From: Candidatus Omnitrophota bacterium
Lineage (GTDB): Bacteria > Omnitrophota > Gorgyraeia > Duberdicusellales > Duberdicusellaceae
Direction of reading: 5' to 3'
Length of the DNA: 15,330 bases
Assembly: GCA_015486615.1 (NCBI GenBank)
Contig: WFRI01000011.1
Coordinates: 1-15,330, forward strand
Positions 1 to 8,074 of the stretch are shown piece after piece. A program made the position numbers and the translations under genes. Position 1 is the stretch's first letter. Every line of letters starts with the position of its first letter. A model generated the notes under the pieces. The model was not told where the DNA came from, ran no database searches, and worked only from the letters and a program-made list of their open reading frames with translations.

Positions 1-697
1 CTTTCAGTCTTTTGTCCATTCCTCCCTTATTTCCCTGCAAATCCCGGTAAGTGTCCACAGATGTCCCGCGGTATTTTATACCTTCTTTTAATAAAGCAAT
101 AATGCTTTTGTACAATTTTGCGGCTTCCCGGCCGGTTAAAGACTGCGCAGGCCTTAAAGGGGAAATCCCGGCTCTAAACAAGGCTTCTGTGGCATAAATA
201 TTGCCAATTCCGGAAATCACTCCCTGGTCCATAATCAGGGCTTTAATTTTAACTTTTTTAGTTTTTAATATCTGTTTAAATTCTTCAATGCTCAAATCAA
301 AAGGCTCGGGCCCCAATTTCTGCAGAAAAGGCAGAGATTCAAACTCAGGCCTCAGTCTTAATTCCCCCAACAGCCGGTTATCCATATAATTAAGACAGCC
401 GCCTTCGGAAAAAATAAACCTTACCCTGGCCTTTTTATCAGGACTGCCGTAGCCCAGCCATCCGGATATGCGCAAATGAATAATCAAATACCAACTGTTA
501 TCAATTTTTAAAACCAAAAGTTTTGCCTTCCTTAAAATTTCAGTTATAACCCTTCCCTCTAATCCGGAAATAAAAACTTTAACTGCCGGCTCTTTTATAA
601 CTCTGGGAGATAAAACCTCAACCCGGGAAATTCTTTTATTTAAAACAAATTTCTCCAGCCCCCTCTTTATAATCTCTACTTCCGGAAGTTCCGGCAT
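1..697 (-). CDS. mutM: Formamidopyrimidine-DNA glycosylase (Fpg/MutM), C-terminus cut by window edge
   Basis: This gene starts at 697 and runs off the window after 232 codons; it is too short of a stop to be complete. The product begins MPELPEVE, where Pro2 is the catalytic N-terminal nucleophile and Glu3 the general acid of the Fpg/Nei family. A Lys in RKAKLLVLKI, about residue 57, matches the beta-hairpin catalytic lysine. HLRISGWLGYG and the helix-two-turn-helix stretch QGVISGIGNIYATEALFRAG are family hallmarks. The family is usually about 270-290 residues, so the missing part should hold the C-terminal CxxC-CxxC zinc finger. It excises oxidised purines (8-oxoG, FapyG) and nicks the abasic site. 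The start lies 2 bases after the yjbQ stop with an AAAGGG ribosome site, so it is co-transcribed with yjbQ. Confidence 0.95.
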   Translation of the reverse strand, partial: MPELPEVEIIKRGLEKFVLNKRISRVEVLSPRVIKEPAVKVFISGLEGRVITEILRKAKLLVLKIDNSWYLIIHLRISGWLGYGSPDKKARVRFIFSEGGCLNYMDNRLLGELRLRPEFESLPFLQKLGPEPFDLSIEEFKQILKTKKVKIKALIMDQGVISGIGNIYATEALFRAGISPLRPAQSLTGREAAKLYKSIIALLKEGIKYRGTSVDTYRDLQGNKGGMDKRLK

Positions 698-699
698 AA

Positions 700-1098
700 T
701 TATCCCTTTATCGCTTTTATATAGACTTTCCTTTTCCTCGGACCGTCAAACTCACAAAAATACACTCCCTGCCAGCGGCCTAAAATCAGACTGCCCCGCT
801 CTACAATCAAAAATAAAGAATTTCCCAAGAGCGAAGACTTAATATGGGAGGCGGAATTGCCTTCCAAATGCCGGTAGTCCTTCCTGAGAGGTATTTTTTC
901 GTTTAAAAAAGATAAGATGTCACCTTTAACCGCGGGGTCTGCATTCTCATTAATAGTCAAACCTGCTGTTGTATGCGGAGTATAAACGCAGATTATCCCT
1001 GATAATACACCAAACTCAGCAGCAGCACTTTCAATTTCCCCGGTTATATCAACAAATTCCTGTCTAAGCCTGGTATCAATTATAATTTCCCGCAGCAT
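700..1098 (-). CDS. yjbQ: YjbQ/UPF0047 family protein (secondary thiamine-phosphate synthase-like)
   Basis: A 132-residue protein of the YjbQ/UPF0047 family, normal length for the family. The conserved blocks are all present: HTTAGL at 42-47 followed by NEN, HLEGN at 77-81, a further His at 85, and GRWQGVYFCEFDGPR at 107-121. Family members have weak thiamine-phosphate synthase activity in complementation tests, but their physiological role is unsettled, so the enzyme name should be read loosely. The start at 1098 (MLREIIIDTR) is chosen because homologues begin there; an upstream ATG at 1182 would add 28 unrelated residues. The first 23 bases overlap the end of the ArnT-like gene, and no Shine-Dalgarno is visible, suggesting translational coupling. 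mutM follows after 2 bases. Confidence 0.93.
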   Translation of the reverse strand: MLREIIIDTRLRQEFVDITGEIESAAAEFGVLSGIICVYTPHTTAGLTINENADPAVKGDILSFLNEKIPLRKDYRHLEGNSASHIKSSLLGNSLFLIVERGSLILGRWQGVYFCEFDGPRKRKVYIKAIKG

Positions 1099-2563
1099 TG
1101 TTATAATATATATTATATTTGCCAACCCGGCATAAAAATGTTTTGGAGTTGATATTATACCGCGAAATAAAGATACTGCCAAAAGAATCTTCAGGCCACT
1201 GTTTAATTACTTTGACAGGAACATCCGGAAAATACAAAGAAACCGGCAAATCTTTTTTATCACCGACATATACTGCCTTAACCGGCAGACCTTTATTGTC
1301 TATAATATCCCGTATCTGCTTATATCCTTTTCTATAACTGATATAAGGCTGGTAAACAAAACTGCCTGTCTGCAAAACAAACAGCCAGCATAAAAATAAA
1401 ATATAAAATACTTTAATCCCTGTCTTGCTCTTTGCGCTGAATGCGCCCAACAAAAATACCGCGGCAGTAGAAACAGCCGCTAAAGGCACAGGTATTTCAG
1501 AATAGAGAAATAACACCCCAACAGTAAATATTATTGCCAGACCAGCCAGAGTTATCTTAATTAGTCTTGCCGCCTGTTCCCTGGCAAGAACTAAAGCCTG
1601 CGCAGAAAGATTTGCCGCCGGAATACTGAGCAGAAGTAAATACATAATCATTTTTGACTTAATAAGGCTTAAAAGGATAAATCCTCCGGCAAGCCATATA
1701 AAACAAAACATATCCCACCTGCCGGCGGGAATTTTCTTTCTCAATTTCAAATAGCCCCAAAGCCAGGGAAGAAACTGCCAGGGCAAAAAGGCACAGAAAA
1801 ACGCCGGCAGATAAAACCAAAAATTTTTCTGGTGGGTAAAAGGCTTAAATCCCCGGCGGAAAGTCTGTTCCCAAAGCATTGCTGACAAATAGTTGGAATC
1901 TACAAAGAAATAGTAAACAAAAAACCAGGCTCCCAATAAAATTAAGGATGCCGCGGCAGAAAAGAAAAAATATTTTAAACCTTCTTTAGGCCTAACTGTA
2001 AATATATAGGATAATCCCGTAAGAAAAGGCAAAAAAAATCCCAATCCTCCTTTGGTAAAACAGGCCAAAAAACTAAAAACACCGCTGAGCAAAGAATAAA
2101 ATAATTTTCCCCTCTCAACAGACAAAAAGAAAAAATATAAAGACAAAAATACAAAAGCCAGAAACATCATATCCATCCTTACCACCCCGGCCATAACATA
2201 GAATACTGCTGAAGAAGACAGAATTAATGCCGAGTAGAAACCGGCCTGCCGGCTTTTGCCAAAAGCCTTGACATTAACTAAAATTATTAAAAAAACAAAA
2301 AATAAATTAACGGAAACCAAAAGAGGCAAAGCCTTCAAGCCCCTGCCTGCAAAAGGTTTTATGAACCAAAAGTAAAACGGAGGCTTTTGGTAATAATTTT
2401 CCCCTGAATATTTAGGCACGAGAAAACTGCTAAGGCTGTTTATGTTTTTAGATATATAAACATTCCTTATTTCGTCCGGCTGGTATAAATCTCTTAAAAA
2501 GGAAGCAGGCAGGTAAAGCACAGTGCATAGGGCAAAAAGCAGAAGAATTCTTCTAATGCTCAT
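1076..2563 (-). CDS. ArnT-like membrane glycosyltransferase (GT83/GT39, PMT_2 superfamily)
   Basis: A 495-residue polytopic membrane protein with a hydrophobic helix at about 5-23 and many more up to about 410, then a soluble C-terminal tail. The first periplasmic loop has the family signature LYQPDEIRNVYISKNI (residues 26-41), with Asp30/Glu31 in the place of the catalytic acidic residue, followed by YYQKPPFYFWF (58-67) and RMD at 129-131. These patterns mark the ArnT/PMT_2 group, which transfers a sugar from an undecaprenyl-phosphate carrier onto lipid A, glycan or protein at the periplasmic face. The length is close to ArnT (about 550) but shorter at the C-terminus. The start overlaps the LAB_N stop as ATGA with no Shine-Dalgarno, indicating coupled translation. 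The sugar and acceptor cannot be read from sequence; an aminoarabinose role is not established. Confidence 0.82.
   Translation of the reverse strand: MSIRRILLLFALCTVLYLPASFLRDLYQPDEIRNVYISKNINSLSSFLVPKYSGENYYQKPPFYFWFIKPFAGRGLKALPLLVSVNLFFVFLIILVNVKAFGKSRQAGFYSALILSSSAVFYVMAGVVRMDMMFLAFVFLSLYFFFLSVERGKLFYSLLSGVFSFLACFTKGGLGFFLPFLTGLSYIFTVRPKEGLKYFFFSAAASLILLGAWFFVYYFFVDSNYLSAMLWEQTFRRGFKPFTHQKNFWFYLPAFFCAFLPWQFLPWLWGYLKLRKKIPAGRWDMFCFIWLAGGFILLSLIKSKMIMYLLLLSIPAANLSAQALVLAREQAARLIKITLAGLAIIFTVGVLFLYSEIPVPLAAVSTAAVFLLGAFSAKSKTGIKVFYILFLCWLFVLQTGSFVYQPYISYRKGYKQIRDIIDNKGLPVKAVYVGDKKDLPVSLYFPDVPVKVIKQWPEDSFGSIFISRYNINSKTFLCRVGKYNIYYNNAAGNYN
1102..1117. promoter_or_regulatory. 16-bp perfect A/T palindrome containing TATAAT on both strands
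   Basis: TATAATATATATTATA is a perfect palindrome just upstream of the yjbQ start and inside the 3' end of the ArnT-like gene. It contains a -10-like TATAAT in the yjbQ direction, but no good -35 is visible at the right distance. It could be an internal promoter for yjbQ-mutM or simply A/T-rich coding sequence. Confidence 0.2.
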
Positions 2564-2823
2564 TTATATTTGTAAATATAATAAAGGTTGCGGGAATAAA
2601 TCAAGACCCCTAAACCCTGGCCTAAAATAAATACCGGGTCTTTGCGGTATATTGAATAAACCAGCAAAATAATCCCACCGCTTATGCTGAAAAACCAAAA
2701 AGCAACCGGTATTGTGCTTTTCTTATTTTTTTCAGTGACAATCCACTGGATAAGAAAACGCATAAAAAACAAAAACTGGCCGAACAAACCTACGCTTACC
2801 CAAAATACCTCAGCTGTCTTCAT
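2560..2823 (-). CDS. Stand-alone LAB_N (lipid A biosynthesis N-terminal domain) small membrane protein
   Basis: An 87-residue protein with three hydrophobic segments (roughly 6-23, 37-55 and 62-78). GLFGQFLFFMRFLIQWIVTE, then a P.AFW.FS..GG stretch, then DPVFILGQGLG are typical of the LAB_N domain (PF07578), which is found alone or at the N-terminus of some LpxB proteins. No LpxB catalytic part follows. The start at 2823 (MKTAEVFW) is preferred because the domain begins there; a longer start at 2898 would run through the end of the GT2 gene. It overlaps the GT2 gene by 14 bases and the ArnT-like gene by 4. Its place between a polyprenyl-phosphate sugar synthase and a polyprenyl-sugar-using transferase is where arn operons carry the ArnE/ArnF flippase, so a lipid-sugar flippase or accessory role is inferred, not shown. 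Confidence 0.85.
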   Translation of the reverse strand: MKTAEVFWVSVGLFGQFLFFMRFLIQWIVTEKNKKSTIPVAFWFFSISGGIILLVYSIYRKDPVFILGQGLGVLIYSRNLYYIYKYK

Positions 2824-3538
2824 ACTTAAAATCCATATCCTTAGGAATAAACCTTCTGTAAAGCCAGAAAACCCCAAACAAATCAAACGCGCCGGCAAAT
2901 AGTCTGTTGGCTACATTATATTTAGACCGGCCCTTTGTCCGCGGCATATGTTTAACTTCGACTTCGCCTACAGAATAACCGAGTTTGGAGACCAAAAAAG
3001 GCATAAACCTGTGAAAATGGTTAAAGAAAATAAAATCATTTAAGATTTCCCTGCGGAAACATTTTAATGAACAGCCTGTATCCAGAACCGGGTCGCCAAG
3101 AAAAACCCGGCGGAAAAAACGAGCCACCCGGGAAGAGATTATCCTTACGCGGCTGTCGCTGCGGTTTCTTCTTATTCCCACAATAAAATCATATCTGTCC
3201 CGCAAAGCAAGAAGTTTGTCTATTTCTTCCGGAGGATTTTGCAAATCCGCATCTAAAGTAATTATCCATCTGCCTTTTGCCTTTGTAAAACCTGCATAAA
3301 AAGCAGCGCTCTGGCCTCTGTGCCGGCTGAATGAATAAACCCGCAGGTTCAGATAATCTTTTTTCATCCTCTGTAAAACATCCAGTGACTGGTCAGTGCT
3401 GGAATCGTCAACATAAATTACTTCATAAATGCCGCTTTTATTATACATAACATTGGCGAGCCGGCGCTGAAGTTCAACTAAATTTTCCTGCTCATTAAAA
3501 ACCGGCAGGACAACTGAGTATTCTATATTCTTAAACAT
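2810..3538 (-). CDS. GT2 glycosyltransferase, DPM1/ArnC-like (polyprenyl-phosphate sugar synthase)
   Basis: A 242-residue GT-A fold glycosyltransferase of family 2. SVVLPVFNEQENL opens the nucleotide-binding fold, YVDDSSTDQS supplies the UDP/GDP-binding acids, and TLDADLQNPPEEI contains the DxD-like metal site. GQSAAFYAGFTKAKG and DTGCSLKCFRREIL match the DPM1/ArnC group, which loads a sugar from a nucleotide donor onto polyprenyl phosphate at the cytoplasmic face. The two C-terminal membrane helices of ArnC/GtrB are absent; the protein stops after a short hydrophobic stretch near FAGAFDLFGVFWLY, so it resembles the soluble DPM1 type. Its start overlaps the carB stop by 8 bases (ATGTTTAA) with an AAGGA site upstream. 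The sugar is unknown. Confidence 0.88.
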   Translation of the reverse strand: MFKNIEYSVVLPVFNEQENLVELQRRLANVMYNKSGIYEVIYVDDSSTDQSLDVLQRMKKDYLNLRVYSFSRHRGQSAAFYAGFTKAKGRWIITLDADLQNPPEEIDKLLALRDRYDFIVGIRRNRSDSRVRIISSRVARFFRRVFLGDPVLDTGCSLKCFRREILNDFIFFNHFHRFMPFLVSKLGYSVGEVEVKHMPRTKGRSKYNVANRLFAGAFDLFGVFWLYRRFIPKDMDFKYEDS

Positions 3539-6500
3539 CCTGCAAATTCCTTAAATCCCGGTGGTAGTCCTGAATCGCTTTTACATTTATGCCTGAAGTT
3601 TTCAGAATCTCTATCGCTGTAACCGTAGCCTGGGCCCCGGCAATAGTAGTAACACAGGGAATATTGTAAACTATTGCTTCTGAGCGTATCTTTACTTCGT
3701 CTATGCGGGGAATCCTCCCTGAAGGCGTATTAATAATAAGTCCGACTTTCCTGTCTTTTATGTAATCCAAAATATTAGGCCTGCCCTGGGCAACTTTTTT
3801 CAAAGCCGCCACCTTAATACCGCTGCCGGATAAAACCTTAGCGGTGCCCTCAGTAGCAAGAATTTCAAATCCTAAATCCACAAGTTTCTTGGCAATAAAA
3901 ATAACCCGGCGTTTATCTCTGTCTTTTACGCTGATAAAAACTCTTCCTTGTTTAGGAAGAATTTGGCCGGCAGCAATCTGGCTTTTCAAATAAGCAGTGC
4001 CGAAATCCTCATCTATGCCCATAACTTCACCTGTGGATTTCATTTCCGGGCCCAAAATAATATCAATACCCGGGAAGCGGTTAAAAGGAAACACTGATTC
4101 TTTAACACTCACATAAAATGGGATTGTTTCTTTGTTAAATCCCAGTTCCGGCAGGGTTCTGCCCAGCATAACTTTTGTAGCAAGTTTAGCCAAAGGCTTT
4201 CCTATGGCCTTAGAGACAAAAGGCACTGTGCGGGAGGCCCGGGGGTTTACTTCTAAAATAAACAACTCGCCGTTTTTAACTGCATACTGTATGTTCATAA
4301 GCCCTTTAATACTCAGTTCCCGGGCTAAAGAATAAGTAGCCTGCCGGATTTTATTCAGCATTGCTCCGGATAAACTATAAGAAGGCAAACACATAGCGCT
4401 GTCTCCGGAATGAATTCCGGCTTCTTCAATATGCTCTAAGATCCCGCCAATCACATAGTTCTTCCCGTCTCCTAAACAATCAACATCAACCTCAATTGCA
4501 TCTTCTAAAAACTTGTCTATTAATATAGGCTGGCTGCCGGAAGCCAAAATCGCTTCTTTGATATACCTTTCCAAAGTTCCTTCGTCATAAACAATCTCCA
4601 TAGCCCGGCCGCCTAAAACATAAGAAGGCCTGACCATAACCGGATAGCCAATCCGGCCGGCTGCTTTCCGGGCTTCGTAAAAATTAACAACCGTAGCATT
4701 AGGCGATTGTTTAAGATTTAATTCATCGAGAAGTTTTTTAAATTTTTCCCTGTCTTCAGCCCTGTCAATAGAACAGGCTTTTGTGCCTAAAATATTAACT
4801 CCTGCTTTTTCCAGGCCCAAAGCAAGGTTTAAAGGAGTTTGGCCGCCAAACTGTAAAATAACCCCGTAAGGCCTCTCTTTACGCACTATATTAAGCACAT
4901 CCTCTAAAGTTATCGGCTCAAAATAAAGTTTGTCGGAAATATCATAATCTGTAGATACTGTCTCAGGATTGCAGTTAACCATAATAACCTGCCGGCCTTC
5001 TTCCCTGCAGGCAAAAGCCGCATGCACACAACAGTAATCAAATTCTATACCCTGGCCTATCCGGTTAGGCCCGCCGCCCAAGATTATAATTTTCCGGGCC
5101 GAAGACGGCCTGAATTCATCTTCTTTCTCATAAGTAGAGTAATAATAAGGAGTTTTGGCTTCAAATTCTGCCGCGCAGGTATCAACCAATTTATAAACAA
5201 CAGAAACCTGATGCTTTTGTCTTAATCCAAATATTTTGTCTTCTGTTGTCCGCAGTATCTGAGCCAAATAGCGGTCAGAAAATCCCATCTCTTTGGCTTT
5301 GCGCAGACTTTTAAAATCCAGGCCCCGTGTTTCTTTAATTTTCTTTTCAAAATCAACTATCTGTTTTATATTTTCTAAAAACCAGGGGTCAATTTTTGAA
5401 TAGGAATGAACATCTTCTACCGAAAGGCCTATCCGGAAAGCATCGCCAATATAAAAAATTCTTTGGGCATTAGGCGCGCTTATTTTATTGATTATCTCGG
5501 CCTTTACTTCTTCGGAAAACAAGCGCTGTTTTTTGCCAAAAAACACTGATTCCAGCCCGCTCCTGCCTATTTCCAGCCCTCTAATTCCCTTCTGCAAAGC
5601 CTCTTTAAAGGTCCGGCCAATAGCCATAACCTCGCCTACAGATTTCATAGATGTAGTAAGCACTGGATCCGCCTCAGGAAACTTCTCAAAAACCCAGCGG
5701 GGTATCTTCACTACGCAATAATCTACTGCCGGTTCAAAAGAAGCCGGAGTTTCCTTAGTAATATCATTAGGGATTTCATCCAGAGTATATCCTACAGCCA
5801 GGCGGGCTGCTATTTTGGCAATAGGAAAACCCGTAGCCTTAGAGGCTAAAGCCGAAGAGCGGGAAACCCGTGGATTTATTTCAATAATCACTATCCTTCC
5901 GTTCTGAGGATTCAAAGCAAACTGCACATTGGCCCCGCCGGTCTCTACGCCAATTGCCCTGATTGCTTTAATTGCTAAAGAGCGCATTTTTTGATACTCT
6001 TTGTCTGTAAGAGTCTGAATAGGTGCCACAGTTATAGAATCTCCTGTATGCACACCCATAGGGTCAAAATTTTCTATGGAACAGACTATTACTACATTAT
6101 CATTTTTATCCCGCATAACTTCCAATTCAAACTCTTTCCAGCCCAAAACTGCCTCTTCAATTAAAACTTCACTAATAAGACTTTGGGTAAGGCCTAACTC
6201 CATTATTTCTTCAAACTCCCGGGAATTAAAAGCAATTCCTCCGCCTGTGCCTCCTAAAGTAAAAGCCGGCCGAATTACGCAGGGAAGGCCTATATACTTT
6301 AAAGCCTGCCGGGCTTCTTCCAAAGAATAAACTATGCGCGAGTGCGGAACAGGTATGCCGGCTCTTTCCATAGTTTCCTTAAACAATCTTCTGTCTTCTG
6401 CCCGGGCAATAGCCTTAGAGTTTGCTCCGATTAACTCTACATTATATCTGCTGAAGACTCCCTGTTTACTGGCTTCAAAAGCAGTATTAAGCGCAGTCTG

Positions 6501-6776
6501 GCCTCCTAATGTAGGGAGCAAAGCGTCAGGTTTTTCCTTCCTGATAATTTTTTCCAGAGAATCTACAGTGATAGGTTCAATATAAGTCCTGTCCGCTATT
6601 TCCGGGTCAGTCATAATCGTGGCCGGGTTGGAATTAAGAAGGATTATTTTATAGCCTTCTTCTTTTAGAACCCGGCAGGCCTGGGTTCCGGAATAATCAA
6701 ATTCGCAGGCCTGAGATATAATTATCGGGCCTGAGCCCACAATTAAAATACTCTTTATGTCTTCTCTCTTAGGCAT
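3531..6776 (-). CDS. carB: Carbamoyl-phosphate synthase large subunit
   Basis: A full-length 1081-residue CarB (family about 1050-1080). The first half (about 1-400) is the carboxyphosphate ATP-grasp unit: ILIVGSGPIIISQACEFDYS, GGQTALNTAFE, FDPMGVHTGDSITVAP and IEINPRVSRSSALASKATG. A linking oligomerisation domain (about 400-550) follows. The second half repeats the fold as the carbamoyl-phosphate unit, with GGGPNRIGQGIEFDYCC, FGGQTPLNLA, GIHSGDSA and LEVNPRASRTVPFVSKA-like stretches. The C-terminal region (about 940-1075, with ATEGTA and INTPSGR) is the MGS-like allosteric domain, where UMP or ornithine acts in other bacteria. With CarA it makes carbamoyl phosphate from glutamine-derived ammonia, bicarbonate and 2 ATP. 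It overlaps carA by 22 bases and GT2 by 8. An AGAAGG site precedes the ATG. Confidence 0.98.
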   Translation of the reverse strand: MPKREDIKSILIVGSGPIIISQACEFDYSGTQACRVLKEEGYKIILLNSNPATIMTDPEIADRTYIEPITVDSLEKIIRKEKPDALLPTLGGQTALNTAFEASKQGVFSRYNVELIGANSKAIARAEDRRLFKETMERAGIPVPHSRIVYSLEEARQALKYIGLPCVIRPAFTLGGTGGGIAFNSREFEEIMELGLTQSLISEVLIEEAVLGWKEFELEVMRDKNDNVVIVCSIENFDPMGVHTGDSITVAPIQTLTDKEYQKMRSLAIKAIRAIGVETGGANVQFALNPQNGRIVIIEINPRVSRSSALASKATGFPIAKIAARLAVGYTLDEIPNDITKETPASFEPAVDYCVVKIPRWVFEKFPEADPVLTTSMKSVGEVMAIGRTFKEALQKGIRGLEIGRSGLESVFFGKKQRLFSEEVKAEIINKISAPNAQRIFYIGDAFRIGLSVEDVHSYSKIDPWFLENIKQIVDFEKKIKETRGLDFKSLRKAKEMGFSDRYLAQILRTTEDKIFGLRQKHQVSVVYKLVDTCAAEFEAKTPYYYSTYEKEDEFRPSSARKIIILGGGPNRIGQGIEFDYCCVHAAFACREEGRQVIMVNCNPETVSTDYDISDKLYFEPITLEDVLNIVRKERPYGVILQFGGQTPLNLALGLEKAGVNILGTKACSIDRAEDREKFKKLLDELNLKQSPNATVVNFYEARKAAGRIGYPVMVRPSYVLGGRAMEIVYDEGTLERYIKEAILASGSQPILIDKFLEDAIEVDVDCLGDGKNYVIGGILEHIEEAGIHSGDSAMCLPSYSLSGAMLNKIRQATYSLARELSIKGLMNIQYAVKNGELFILEVNPRASRTVPFVSKAIGKPLAKLATKVMLGRTLPELGFNKETIPFYVSVKESVFPFNRFPGIDIILGPEMKSTGEVMGIDEDFGTAYLKSQIAAGQILPKQGRVFISVKDRDKRRVIFIAKKLVDLGFEILATEGTAKVLSGSGIKVAALKKVAQGRPNILDYIKDRKVGLIINTPSGRIPRIDEVKIRSEAIVYNIPCVTTIAGAQATVTAIEILKTSGINVKAIQDYHRDLRNLQDV

Positions 6777-7888
6777 ACCTGTTTTACCTTCTCTCTGAAT
6801 TCCCCAAAAATATACCGGGCGTCAAACGGCCCAGGCCCTGCTTCCGGATGAAACTGGACACCGAAAACAGGCAGTTTTTTATGACGCATCCCTTCAGGAG
6901 TATTGTCGTAAAGATTGATATGAGTTATTTCAATATCAGGATTTAAACTTTTAGGGTCAATACAAAAATTATGATTCTGGACAGTAATGTCAATCCTTCC
7001 GGTTCTTAAGTCTTTAACCGGATGATTGCCGCCGTGATGGCCGAATTTAAGTTTGTAGGTTTTTCCTCCCAAAGCCAGGCCTAATATCTGGTGCCCTAAA
7101 CATATTCCCATAACCGCGGCTTTTAACCTGCCGGTTTTTATCTGTTCAACAATTTCTCTGGCTAAATCAACAGCATAAGAAACTGCCTGAGGGTCGCCCG
7201 GGCCGTTAGAAAAAACTATTCCCTGAGGGTCAAACTTTAAAACTTCGCTCAAGCCTAAATTCGCCGGCACAACAACAACTTTCCTAAATTGTTCTCTTAA
7301 ATTATTTAGTATGCTGTGTTTTACCCCGCAGTCAATAACTGCCACACAATATTCAGAAGCAGGGTCTTTTTTAAAACCAGGGCCCCACTCATAAGGCTTA
7401 TCCGCTATAACCTCTTTGACTAAATCCCGGCCTACAATTGAGGGAAAAGAATTAAGTTTTTGCCTTAAACTGCTGATGTTAAAATCCAAAGTGGATATTA
7501 TGCCTTTCATAGAACCTGTTGTCCTCAGCCTGCGGGTAATGGCCCGGGTATCAACATTCTCAATAGCCACGATATTGTTCTTTTTCAAATAATCTTCCAG
7601 AGAATCCTCAGCGCGCCAATTGGAAGAAATCCGGCTTTTTTCTTTTATGATAAAGCCTTCGCTGAAAACTTTTCGAGACTCTGCATCCTGCAGATTCACT
7701 CCGTAATTGCCTATTAAAGGATAAGTCATACAAACCATTTGGCCTTTGTAAGAAGGGTCGGTAAGAATTTCCTGGTAGCCGGCCATAGATGTATTAAATA
7801 CAACTTCTGCTATAATCTCCCCTCCAGCGCCAAAAGGCAAGCCTTCCTGGCAAAATCCATCTTCTAATAAAATAACTGCTTTACGCAT
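6755..7888 (-). CDS. carA: Carbamoyl-phosphate synthase small subunit (glutaminase)
   Basis: A 377-residue CarA. The N-terminal domain has FNTSMAGYQEILTDPSY and the signature around MTYPLIGNYG. The class I glutamine amidotransferase domain has the nucleophile elbow GICLGHQILG (Cys at 263 from this start), HHGGNHPV, and FGVQFHPEAGPGP supplying the His/Glu of the triad, so it should be an active glutaminase feeding ammonia to CarB. The start at 7888 (MRKAVILLEDG) matches where the family begins and has GGAG just upstream, although only 3 bases separate it from the ATG. An in-frame ATG at 7906 would add six residues and would lie 2 bases after the tRNA-Arg end, using the tRNA acceptor strand AGGGGG as ribosome site. 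carB overlaps its 3' end by 22 bases. Confidence 0.96.
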   Translation of the reverse strand: MRKAVILLEDGFCQEGLPFGAGGEIIAEVVFNTSMAGYQEILTDPSYKGQMVCMTYPLIGNYGVNLQDAESRKVFSEGFIIKEKSRISSNWRAEDSLEDYLKKNNIVAIENVDTRAITRRLRTTGSMKGIISTLDFNISSLRQKLNSFPSIVGRDLVKEVIADKPYEWGPGFKKDPASEYCVAVIDCGVKHSILNNLREQFRKVVVVPANLGLSEVLKFDPQGIVFSNGPGDPQAVSYAVDLAREIVEQIKTGRLKAAVMGICLGHQILGLALGGKTYKLKFGHHGGNHPVKDLRTGRIDITVQNHNFCIDPKSLNPDIEITHINLYDNTPEGMRHKKLPVFGVQFHPEAGPGPFDARYIFGEFREKVKQVCLREKT

Positions 7889-7908
7889 ACACTCCGTACG
7901 GTTCATAA

Positions 7909-7980
7909 TACCCCCTGGGAGAATCGAACTCCCATCTCAGGCTCCGGAGGCCTACGCTTTGTCCATTAAGCTAAGGGGGC
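7909..7980 (-). tRNA. tRNA-Arg (anticodon CCG)
   Basis: A full cloverleaf can be folded by eye. The acceptor GCCCCCT pairs with AGGGGGT, with a G-U at the first pair. The D stem is GCTT/AAGC with loop AATGGACA. The anticodon stem TAGGC/GCCTG carries loop CTCCGGA, giving anticodon CCG for the Arg codon CGG. The variable loop is AGATG, and the T stem GGGAG/CTCCC has loop TTCGATT. The base after GG in the D-loop is A, the A20 identity element of arginine tRNAs, and the discriminator is A. CCA is not encoded. It sits between the Endonuclease Q-like gene (94 bases upstream) and carA. Confidence 0.96.
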
Positions 7981-7990
7981 GTTTTTTCCT

Positions 7991-8018
7991 GTTGTATCAA
8001 CTGAAAGAGTTTTTACAA
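7991..8018 (-). promoter_or_regulatory. Possible weak promoter for tRNA-Arg / carAB
   Basis: On the minus strand TTGTAA (8018-8013) and TACAAC (7996-7991) are separated by 16 bases, each matching 4 of 6 positions of the sigma-70 boxes. The tRNA 5' end follows 10 bases after the -10. It would allow tRNA-Arg and carAB to be expressed apart from pyrRBC, but the matches are modest and the -35 lies inside an inverted repeat. Confidence 0.27.
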
Positions 8019-8024
8019 CTCTTT
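8004..8024. repeat. 8-bp inverted repeat between the Endonuclease Q-like gene and tRNA-Arg
   Basis: AAAGAGTT and AACTCTTT form a perfect 8-bp stem with a 5-base loop. On the minus strand no T-run follows, so it is not a convincing intrinsic terminator. It may be a processing or stability hairpin 3' of the nuclease gene, or chance in A/T-rich spacer. The rest of the spacer 7981-8074 shows nothing else recognisable. Confidence 0.4.
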
Positions 8025-8074
8025 TCCTCTAATATTCCTGAAAAGAAAAATAAACAGCCTCTATCCTGCCAATA

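Noticed and set aside
8004..8024. Inverted repeat as a terminator after the Endonuclease Q-like gene.
   Set aside because: The stem is A/T-rich and no T-run follows on the minus strand, so termination is not supported.
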